DNA from: Phoronis australis | Lineage: Eukaryota; Phoronida; Phoronidae | Direction: 5' to 3' | Assembly (NCBI GenBank): GCA_002633005.1 | Contig: NMRA01000268.1 | Location: forward strand, 194,585 to 258,584 | DNA: 64,000 nucleotides | Part shown: positions 46,336 to 56,600 of the stretch, in pieces | Position numbering within the stretch: the stretch's first letter is position 1 | Layout of the letters: each line of letters opens with the position of its first letter | Made by a program: the position numbers and the translations under genes | Notes under the pieces: generated by a model | The model's input: only the letters and a program-made list of their open reading frames with translations | The model's database searches: none | Told to the model about the DNA's origin: nothing

Positions 46336-48728
46336 TCACAGGTCGTGAAATCTCGCAGGGGGCTTTACAGCTCGTCCCGATCTGGTGTGGTAGAGACCAT
46401 CGTCCGCAGTGGTTGACGTTCCTTCGGGCACAACCGGTTGTAAGTCTTCTTCCACGGATGGGGTGTAGTCATCGGGAGGCTGTGGCTCTTCTTTCGTAGA
46501 ACGAATGTGTCGACGGTTTCGCCGAAATTCAACGCCAGTAGATTTGCGAACAATGTACGAGCGAGGTGCTTGTTCGCACTTCTTAACGACTGTCGCAGGT
46601 TCCCATTTCTTAGAGATGGAGTTTTGCACTCTGACATGTTGGTTGTCACTAAGTTCTGTAAGTGGTCTTGCATGTTGGTTGTAATATTCAACTTGCTTTG
46701 TGGACTTTGCAGGATATGGCAGTTCCTTTTCTTTGTTGTTGACTACGGGTAGGTTTGAACGAACCTTACGGTTGAACATGTATTCGGCTGGAGAAGGTAA
46801 TCCAGAGGCAATGGGCGTAGTGCGTAGACATAGCAGCGCCATCTGTGGATCATCTCCAGTTTCTAACGACTTTTGGAGACATCTCTTCACTGTCCCGACG
46901 AATCTTTCTGCTTTTCCATTACCTTGTGGATAGTGCGGGCTGCTAGTCACATGCTTGAAGTCATACTCTTCAACAAATCTTCGAAATTCATCACTGCTGT
47001 ACTGTGGACCGTTATCGCTCACANAAGGGAATGCAGGATACCATACTCTGACATGACCATACGTAGTTGTTGTATGATGCTTGACGAAGTCGTAGACGAA
47101 AGCTTGCGAACAATACAGAATGAACTGTAACAGTCGACGACTAGTAGGTATGAGTTGTTGTTCCACTGGAACAAATCAGAACCAATGATAACCCATGGCT
47201 GCTGGGCTTCAATGTGCAGAATCGGCTCTCTTTGTTGCGACGATTGGTTTCGTTGACAAGAGGCACAAGATTGCACCATGAGCTCAATGTCTGAGTTGAT
47301 ACGGGGCCAAAATACAGACGACTTGGCACGCAGTTTGGATTTCTCTATACCAGGGTGTCTAAGATGTAACTTCTCCATTACGTACATGTATGAACGTAGG
47401 ATTTTGGGGATCACGACACGATCTCCTTTCACAATGATTCCATCATAAAGTGACAGTTCATCACGATATGTCCAATAATCTTGTACACAGGTAGGACAAG
47501 CAGCTTTGGAATCAGGCCAACCTTGGGTGATCGCTTGCTTGAGCTGGGCTAGGACTTCGTCTTGTTCGGTTAGTTGTCGAATGTCTTGTAAGCGCGGCTT
47601 TGTTACACTGACTAGACTGTGAATGTTCACGTCCATATCTGAAATAGAAGAACCAGGAAGTGAGTTTCTAGAGAGAGCGTCAGCAACAGGAATGTTCTTT
47701 CCCGGAGTGTATGTCACCGTAAAATCATACTGCTGTATGCGAAGTAACATACGTAACAGTCTAGGTGGGGCGCTTGATAGTTTCTTCTTGGTGATACTCA
47801 TGAGCGGTTTGTGGTCAGTTTCGATTCTCACAGGTCGCCCATACACGTAATGATGAAAGCGTTCAAGTCCAAAGACAATAGCTAGCATTTCTCTTTCAAT
47901 GTTACAGTAGTTGGACTCGGTTTCAGTGAGACTCTTGCTTGCGAAAGCGACTGGACGTTTGTTCTGGATCAACACGGTTCCAAGTCCGGATTTACTTGCA
48001 TCTGTTTGCANAGTAGGTTCCGCATCCGGCCTAAGAGTTATGTGATATTCACCAGGGAATAGACCGATACCATCGAATACTTCGTGGTATGTGTTGAGAA
48101 GCAAAGTTTTCGCTTCACTGGGATTGTCTGGGAGTTTTGCTAGCTTTTTGTGGTCATTCTCTTGTGTGGTTTTGCCGATTTCATGGAGACTGTTTTGGGT
48201 GTGCAGAGTTAGCAACCCAAGCTCAACACTCGTGACTAAACTAATGAGTGTCGGACCTATGACGTCAGTAATGTAGAACTTTGTGTTCAGAGTTTTGTCA
48301 CTGAAACTAGCTTGCAGTTCCAGGGCTCCGAAGTTATTAATCGGAGTTCCACCATAAGCGGATAGATCAACGTTGGGGGCAGGGGACAAGTTCGCTGGTA
48401 GTCCATTCTGATCAATGTTGTCGGGGCATACTTGCTTGAAAGCACGAAGGGGCATAACATTCAGCTCTGCACCGGTGTCAATTTTACATCGAACCATAAC
48501 GTTGCGCTTTTGTGCAGTCTGCATCTTGATGTGGACAAATGCCTCAGTTTTATTGTGATTTTCGATAGTGTCCAGTGTGTACACTTCGACTCCTTGATCA
48601 ATATTGTGTACCTTGCTTGTACGTTGGGGAGGTTTGTGCGAGATTTGATTTTGTTTACGGGAGGCATAGTTAGTGTGTTTGTTTCTCTGCTTGCGTTTCA
48701 AACAGACATTGGCAAAATGTCCCGTCAT
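46336..48728 (-). pseudogene. Gypsy pol: protease, RNase H, integrase (reverse-transcriptase core missing)
   Basis: In minus-strand order the frame gives the retropepsin site VRCKIDTGAELNVMP, then a jump at N 48,011 from the N-terminal linker (YHITLRPDAEPT) straight to RNase H (TDASKSGLGTVL and ETDHKPL). Nearly the whole reverse-transcriptase domain, normally about 250-300 residues, is therefore absent. The integrase follows: HLRHPG...CASCQ as the HHCC zinc site, catalytic Asp in GSDLF and SDNGPQYSS, Glu in GNGKAERF, then a C-terminal GPY/F-like module with KKWEPATVV. At N 47,024 the frame shifts in front of SDNGPQ. The order protease-RT-RNase H-integrase is that of Ty3/Gypsy. No envelope frame is present. 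These breaks may come from assembly rather than decay. Confidence 0.88.
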
Positions 48729-49797
48729 TTTGCAAAAATTACAGACCAGTCCATACGCGGGGCATGCTTCGTCCTCTCGCGCATGATTGCCACCACAGTT
48801 AAAGCAGGAGGTTTGTCTCGCCTGTTATTTTACAGCGGGCTTCTTTCTTTGGACAAACTGTTTAGGTCGCGCACCGGTAACACTGAGAACATCATTACTG
48901 TTGGNGATTTTGTTTACGGGAGGCATAGTTAGTGTGTTTGTTTCTCTGTTTGCGTTTCAAACAGACATTGGCAAAATGTCCTGTCATTTTGCAAAAATTA
49001 CAGACCAGTCCATACGCGGGGCATGCTTCGTCCTCACGTGCATGATTGCCACCACAGTTAAAGCAGGAGGTTTGTCTCGCCTTTTCTTTTACAGCGGGCT
49101 TCTTTCTTTGGACAAACTGTTTATGTCGCGCACCGGTAACACTGAGAACATCATTACTGTTGGGTGTTTGACTATTTTGAATGTCCTGCATGTGCACCAC
49201 TGCAGTCTCATGGGCACGCATTATACCTAATGCGCCATCTAACGTGAGGTCTTCTTTGGCAATAAGTTTTTTTTGAACGTTTTCGTGCCTGACACCTGCT
49301 ATAATGGTATCTAGAAGCTGTTCGTTTGTATCTGCATAGTTGCACTCGGATGCGACGATTTTTGCACGCGTTAAAAACGCGTCAATAGTCTCACCCTCCG
49401 TTTGTATGAGAGCACGTAACTTGAATCGGGCCACTCGGAAGTTGGTTTTGGGCTTACAGTATTTTTCAAAGTTGTCATAATGCACTGTGAGGCTTTCCAA
49501 GTCGTCGCCAGTTAGTTCCCAGCCATTGCGGATATCACGGCCTTCCTCGCCGACCCATAAAAGTAGNACTGTCAGGCTTTCCAAGTCGTCGCCAGTTAGT
49601 TCCCAGCCATTGCGGATATCACGGCCTTCCTCGCCGACCCATAGAAGTAGGTAGTTAACCTTCACACTGTCAGTTTTTTCCGCTAGGGGTCCGTTGAAAA
49701 TAAGTTCACACGTTTGTTTGAACTTTCTAAAACGATCTGGCAAGTTTTGCGCCTTCCAATCGATTGTAGGAATGGGTACACCTGTTAAGTCACTCAT
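48647..49797 (-). pseudogene. Gypsy gag with two zinc knuckles, disturbed by duplicated segments
   Basis: The start codon at 49,795-49,797 gives MSDLTGVPIPTIDWKAQ, a capsid-like region with WELTGDDL and FLTRAKIVASECNY, and two knuckles, CFNCGGNHAREDEAC and CNFCKMTGHFANVC. The second is a standard CX2CX4HX4C. Two short segments are doubled around N characters: 49,484-49,566 with 49,568-49,650, and 48,647-48,904 with 48,906-49,163. The copies differ by scattered substitutions, so each N separates overlapping contig ends. Without the doublings, gag would run into pol near 48,700. Gag would form the particle that packages element RNA. Confidence 0.85.
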
Positions 49798-49822
49798 GTC
49801 GGGGTTCGTTTACCTGACACCA

Positions 49823-49945
49823 TGAAACACTTTGTGTTTTAAGTTAAGACAAAGAACGTCGTGGTTGACTCTCTATTCGTGTGCAATGATAATAGCTACA
49901 TTACATGTGGTCCGTAATACTAGACTTAGGTACGCGTATACAACA
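49823..49945 (-). repeat. extra LTR from another copy of the Gypsy element
   Basis: It is the same 123-bp LTR but with three substitutions relative to the two identical outer LTRs (for example GTGTGCAATGATAATAGC). The 124 bp that follow it (49,946-50,069) match neither element nor the real flank. They end at N 50,070, where element sequence starts again. The best reading is a contig end from a different insertion site. Confidence 0.8.
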
Positions 49946-50128
49946 CTTAATAAGCTACAAAAACAATTTAACTTTGCAATTATTATGTTTCATTATGACT
50001 TACCGGCGTGGGTGTAATTGTAGTAATGCAGCGCTCCTTCGGTTTTGCCCGACGGGTGGTAGGTGGATGNGTTTTGTGCCTTCCAATCGATTGTGGGAAT
50101 GGGTACACCTGTTAAGTCACTCATGTCG

Positions 50129-50149
50129 GGGTTCGTTTACCTGACATCA
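50129..50149 (-). promoter_or_regulatory. primer-binding site of the Gypsy element
   Basis: Next to the 5' LTR the minus strand reads TGATGTCAGGTAAACG. The extra copy at 49,811-49,822 reads TGGTGTCAGGTA. TGGTGTCAG is complementary to a tRNA 3' end of the form CTGACACCA, as in tRNA-Leu, so leucine tRNA is the likely primer. The TGG-to-TGA change is in the outer copy. Confidence 0.5.
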
Positions 50150-50272
50150 TGAAACACTTTGTGTTTTAAGTTAAGACAAAGAACGTCGTGGTTGACTCTC
50201 TATTCGTGTGTAAAGATAATAACTACATTACATGTGGTCCGTAATACTAGACTTAGGTACGCGTATACAACA
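50150..50272 (-). repeat. 5' LTR of the Gypsy element
   Basis: Identical to 46,073-46,195 and followed by the target duplication AGCAC. It lies about 410 bp upstream of the PSMD4 start codon in opposite orientation. Confidence 0.92.
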
Positions 50273-50625
50273 AGCACTATTATAAAAAGTTTCCCCACAG
50301 CAGTTCTATCCACTCACTCACTCAGTCAAAGTCACTGTGTTTGTGCACTCACACTGGTTCTTCATCTGAACACCAGATGGAGTTCCCCTACTTCCTTCAT
50401 TTCCAAAGAACAGCACTCTAATTGGCTAATCGTAACCAAGTGTTAAAATAATGTTTACTCATAAAATAGACAGTGATGATCAAATCACACAATTAAAAAA
50501 TCTTGAGACAATTTATAAGTAACTATAAAAAATGCAGTTGTCTGCATTTAACTTATTAAATTCGAATTTAACCGCCTTTCATTGAAATTATACCCAAGTA
50601 CCAAAAAGATGACCTATATTTATAG

Positions 50626-50636
50626 CCAATCACGTG
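50626..50636 (+). promoter_or_regulatory. CCAAT box fused to an E-box upstream of PSMD4
   Basis: CCAATCACGTG combines an NF-Y-type CCAAT pentamer with a CACGTG E-box, 46-56 bp before the PSMD4 start codon. The start codon itself lies in CTTCCAAGATGG, which resembles the ETS/YY1 initiator context of many housekeeping genes. Function is inferred from motif and position only. Confidence 0.45.
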
Positions 50637-50681
50637 AAAGTTAACACTTGCTGACGAAACTATAAAACAAAAACTTCCAAG

Positions 50682-53600
50682 ATGGTGCTTGAAAGTACAA
50701 TGATATGGTATGTTTTCTTGGTTTTTCACGAGAATGTCTCAAAACGTTTCCCTTTAGGCTTGATTCTTTCAAAACAGATAAAAGGACTAAAAAGAATTTC
50801 ATGTAAAGGGTGGACTTCTTGTTCTGTTATTTGAATGATTAGCAAATTAGACTTGGTGTCCGATGACTTAGCAGTTTCTCGAACTTGCCTGTGAAAAGGC
50901 AAGGTGAAGACGCACTGGTGTCATCTGTTTGGCTGTGCCAATGGCAGCCACTAGTAGAAGGGGAAGATATTGTCGTAATAGACGAGATTGCCCGACCGCG
51001 GGAATCGAACCAGCGACCCCGATTTAACTGGCGAGCGTGCTAACCATCCAGCTAATACAATAGGGAATAGGCAATTGCCCGTTAGCGAGTGGCTAGCAGA
51101 GGCTCATGTATGATTCACCGGAAGCACTTTCACAACAATATATACCCTTTTACTGGAATAAGGACTTACCTTTATGTAGCTATTCTGTTACTAAATCTTG
51201 TCTCCGCAACTCATAGTTTTGTTCTGAGTGATCTTAAATTTGAAGATCATTTTAAAGTATAAAGAACATAACTAGGCAACCCTCGTAGAACCAAAAAATT
51301 GGGCAACATGTTGTCGCATATGTTAAACTGTGATAAAATGACTAATCACGTAATAGCTGTGTTCACATTATCGGCAAATTGAACCAAGTGACCACGGCAT
51401 ATCGTGAAAAAACGTCACAAAACAGTGCTTTTTCTACTAATTCTTAAGACTATCAACTTGCCAAACTTTGTGGTGGAAAAACATGTTTATTTATCACGTA
51501 AGATCTCCTTATTATCAAATATCCACGACAAAATCCCTGGTATCGCACTGTGGCACTGGTTGGTCCCGTTGTTAGCGCGCAAGCAGTCCCGGCAGACAAC
51601 AGTGACTTGGAAATGTGCGTCTCACTTTTTATCGTAAAAGACAGCAAACATGAAAATGACAACCCTATTAATCGCCAAATGACGGCCACGTCTTTACTTT
51701 CAGCAAAGTAGTTTTTGAGTAGCCAAGAAATTCTCAAACCTTTTACTTATTTCTGGGGCTACGTACGCGACATACGAGTCATCTGTCACATGTTGTTGCC
51801 AACGTAAAATGTAGGCCTACTTTAGCGATTCAAGTGCCCCACCAGTGCGCACCACCCCAAAGCAGCACATCAAAAGAGAACAGCGACAGTCCTAAATGAA
51901 AGAGTATACTGGCTTGGCTCTGGTAAACTCGGGTGTCAATAGTTTATTTGGTGGTTGGGAAAGACCCGATGCTTTATGACATTCCCCTTTACAGATGTAG
52001 CCCAAAACTAATATTTTCCTGCTCCGATGTTCCCTAAGCTCGATGATCCATGCCCATAACCAGCTATTGCAACTAAACGGGTAGATGTGAAATTACCTGC
52101 CTACTCCCTACCTTTGAAGTGTTTCATAATAAGCGCTCACTGCTCTACTATAGGTGTCCCCCCTCAACTTTTGACAATTTCCAATTAAGCGTTAAGTTTA
52201 GGCTAGCGCCCATCATAGCGCACTACAAACGACCGCAAAACTGACACGTAGATTATATGTAGTGAGTCACTTTAATTTTATACAACAAATTCAGTTTTCA
52301 AAGAAAACGTCTTTTCTCAATATGCAAAAATCAACCCTGGCTTTGTTTTATACCTCCAAAAGAAAATAAGACTAGTGACGTGTGTTGTTTTGTGGCTAGC
52401 CTATTTTTACTGTACACTGAAGGTATTGAGGAGCAAACTTGAAATACCCAATGGAAACCACATGGATTCTGGAATTATTTCAAGGCTTTATGTCATGGAA
52501 AATATTTTGCTGAGTACTTCAGCAGCAAAAGTCTAGCATTTTTGTTGTGAAATTTGCACTGATTTGTACCTGCACATCCACATACGTCATTCGCATACGT
52601 TGCAAAGTTTGGGCTGCGAATAAAAAATGGAAGGAGTTTACACTCAGAGTTAGTTTGGATCTTTAATGACATTGATGACAGTCATGTAGCAGGTCAGACC
52701 TAGCAAAATCGTGGATGCTTTTTCAGTGAATATTTCCTCCCTTTTCACATTGCAAACTTAGCTACTCGAATGCATGTGTCGGTTAGAGAGCACAGATTCA
52801 ACTTTCACGTCGGCAACAGCCTTTGAATGTCGGTTGTGAAGAACAGTAACGCTGTATCTGCATGTAAGAACTCAATTTTGCGACGTGAAATTTGTGAGTA
52901 TTTACCTCTGGAGGTAAGAGCATAATATAAACATTTTCTCAATGATCTAAAAAGTTTTTTTGGCACATAAAAATGATGGGAAAATTTTGCGACTTGGCAT
53001 TTATGAATGCTAGCTGAATTTTGAAAGTGCGACCTGGGATTTTGGCTAGGTCGCAAAATGCGATGTGGCGGTTTTCATAGCGTCGAGCCCTGACAAGGCC
53101 TAAAGTAAAGTGAACCAAGTACAGTACTGGGTGCTAACAAACATGGAAAAAGTCGGTCGATGAAGTTGGCAGTATTTGTGGAATGTGTTCCAGATAAATG
53201 TGTTATTACCCACGCCATTGTGTCAACAGTACCTCTTTCGTAAAGTTAATCTCTCAACAAATTTAGTTTGCTTGCAATGCTATGTTCGTCAGTTATAGCA
53301 GGTTTAGGACAAAAACAATTCAAAGTCTCTTAGATGTACAGTAAAGTTTGATTTCAAAAATAGATCTAAGCTCTTATGAATGTAACCAGTGCTTGGCAGT
53401 CAGAAATCTTTTTATCTTTTTCAATGAGTAATACTGCAAAAAGGGCATCGTAAGATATTTGTTGTTTCTTAATGTAATAAACCATGTGGCTGCAATTCTT
53501 TGATAAGTCAAAAGATGCAAAATCTTATGACCATGAAATGGAAGTGCACTGATATTTTAGAATCAATAACTAAGTACCACAACATAATAAATTACCGGTA

Positions 53601-56600
53601 GTTACTTACGCATTTGTTGTTGATGGGAGTGTTATACAGCTTATAGGGTCTTGTGTTGTAATGAAATGTCTTGAACTCAAGTTATGTAGTCATATTGTGA
53701 AAGTTAATGAAATACCTTAGAACGGTCAAAGCTAATTTCAGTCAGTGTAGTGAGTTATGTTCCAGTGCTAAAATATTTTTTTACTGAATGCTAATTATTT
53801 TTTATTATTCAGAATAGATGTGTCCCTCTTCAAAATAACTACCAGCAACTAGTTTTCACTGAATAACGGTCATCATCATTATTCAGTGAGACTGATTCCT
53901 TGCAGCCATTTTAAACAGGGGCCATCATCTGGACTTTTACTCTGATTTTCATGTTTCTCCTCATTGTTTGCAGTGTAGACAACAGTGACTTCATGAGAAA
54001 TGGAGATTTTGTACCATCCCGGTTACAAGCCCAGCAAGACGCCGTCAATTTAATATGCCACACAAAAACAAGGTCAAATCCTGAAAATAATGTTGGCCTG
54101 ATGACTTTAACGGGGTGAGCTTCACATTTTGTTTGATTTAAAGCTGAAAAGATCCAATGTACTAGTAGTGCTATTGCGATGTTTGAGTTTCTCTCTTCAT
54201 TATTTTGAATATATGTAAGCCTGAATGTATACAAGAGCAGTCACAATTTACATTTTTGTTAGGTCACTGGAATTATCTTTTTCCTCCAAGTTCCAATACT
54301 TCAAATGCACTTGTAGCTTCTCTGGAATCTATGCCTATGTTTAGATTACAGAAGTGAGCTTTGAAGTTATTTTAGAAGGGTGGTGTTTGTCAGATTTCTT
54401 GCTTGCAGTCATCAACATGAGACCTTAAAGGAACACTAGCATTTTTGGGCTATTGTTGGATGGACTAGACTTCTTATGATATCTGCCACTGCTTGGGGTG
54501 CGTTCACCAAGGTTATTACCTTGTCAGTTTGGATGGACCATACAAGATCATGCAGTCCAACATAAGGTCTCACTTGGGTTTCGTTTGCCTAGTGTACGCT
54601 GGCAAATTGGCTGCTACTGAAGGTGATAGGTATGGCTACTAGTACGTGGCTAAGTTGAATTATGGGAGTAAGCATGCATTGGCACTCACAATACTAACTC
54701 TGATTCTGTTGCAATGATTAAGGTTGAGTGACTGAGGTTACTGAAAGTACCTATGGTCTTTTGCAGGCACTACCAAGTTACTACTAGAGCTGTTGTAAAC
54801 AATTGATTTTGTTCCAGGGGAAATGTTCTCATGACCCTTACTACTGATGTTGGTCGCATCCTTTCCAAACTGCACCAAGTGCAGCCCAAAGGGGTTCTCA
54901 ACCTTATATCTGGTATTAGGATAGCACATGTAAGTATACCCTTTGTGGTATATGATAGAAATGCTGATTTTGGTTTCACTTTTGTTCAAGACACACTTGC
55001 ATCAAAATCGGCAGGGATAATGGCATACCCAGTAAAGTTGGATTCAAGAGGGAAGATAAAATAGTTTAGGATGTAGTGGAGGAAGGTGGGCCTGTATCTT
55101 GAGTACCAGTTTGATGCCCGTTATTCAGTGGAGAAAGCTGGTTCTCAAAATTTGGGCACGTTATACCCGACCATTATTGAAAGGTTGATGCAGGAATGCT
55201 ATTGAGGAATTGTTTGATTATGTGGCAACACTTTTAAGTGTTCTTTTGTTTCTATTTTAAAGTTTTCAACATTTTAAGCTACATTTCGCCATGTTTAGCT
55301 GGCTAAAAATGTTTTTACTCTCATGAAGATAGTCTCATAATATTCATTGCCATCAAAGGATTCAGATTCCGCTACCAACGAAAACAACAAAACCACTTCA
55401 AAAAACACTTTACAGTATCAAAACCGCTTCAAGAAAACGCTTCATAGTGTTGTTGACACATGTACACATAGCCTGGGACTTTCTTTAATAACTCAAATAG
55501 AATCCTCTCTTGGTTAGGAATATTTATAACAGTGACTGATTTTATGAGACTAAAAGGTCTAATTTGATTCTCGGTTTTTAGACAACTAAACTGGGTGAAA
55601 TGCAATTTTACACTGTTGAAATTTTAAATTTACAAAAATGCAGTTTTGTCTATATAGATGTTGTTTCCACAGCTTTTGTTGAGTGACATGTTCATACATT
55701 GGTTTCCCTGACTTGCAGTTAGCCCTCAAGCATCGACAGGGTCGTAACCACAAGATGAGGATCGTAGTGTTCGTTGGCTCACCCATTGGTGACGATGAAA
55801 AGGAAATGACAAAGTTAGCCAAGAAATTGAAAAAAGAAAAGGTCAATGTGGATATCATTGACTTTGGAGAAGAGGTTAGTTTAAGAAGGAACAATATTTT
55901 GCATAATTTTCTATTGTTAATTTCACTAATAATTCAACAGCAAAAGGTAAACTTATATTTTTTTAACGAAACTCAAAAATTGGTTCAGATAGTTCCATTA
56001 TCACCCGCTTTTAGCGCTGCTTCTCGTGACGTAATTGGTGGGACAAAGTCAGCATTCGTCATGTTCTTGCATAATTCTCTGCCTTTTGTAGCAAAGAAGT
56101 GTCTGTCGACGTTATGAAAACAGTATGCTCGTGACAGGCGCTCGCACCATTTCCTAAAATTTTGCGACCTCTGTTGGGAGATGATGACAGTTTTGCACCA
56201 GCAAATTCTGTTCTTAAGTTCGATTTGCTGGTATTATAATATAAAAAACATAACGAAATGAAACCAATTCCGATAATTTGTGACATGTACGCAACCTTGT
56301 GAAAGCGAAGAACAGTTGATTAAAGAATTGGGGAAAAAAGAAACTGGTCAAGGTGTGGTGACGCAATATTTCATAGCGCCAAAAGCTGACGCAAAATATC
56401 GCATCACAATTTTAGCAGCAGAATAATGATAGAATGCCAATTTTTCCAACACCACTAAATAAGTTAGTTTACTCAAGGGAGGGTGTAGTTTTTAATGACA
56501 CTTATTTTTTGTCAGATTTTATTTGCCCTGTTTGTTACCCACATGGGCACAAAGCTGTATATTTAGTATACAAGTTTGCACCGAAGTTAAGGCAGCTGAT

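Larger units (their letters stand above)
46073..50272 (-). mobile_element. Ty3/Gypsy LTR retrotransposon, recent insertion, internally disturbed
   Basis: The outer LTRs are 46,073-46,195 and 50,150-50,272 (123 bp each, TG...CA, identical base for base). They are flanked by AGCAC on both sides (46,068-46,072 and 50,273-50,277), a 5-bp target duplication. In minus-strand order the interior has a primer-binding site, gag with two zinc knuckles, protease, RNase H, integrase and a purine tract. A 123-bp third LTR (49,823-49,945) with unrelated flank, and N characters at 47,024, 48,011, 48,905, 49,567 and 50,070, show that the interior was stitched from several reads or copies. The real element should be longer by the missing reverse-transcriptase core. 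Confidence 0.92.
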
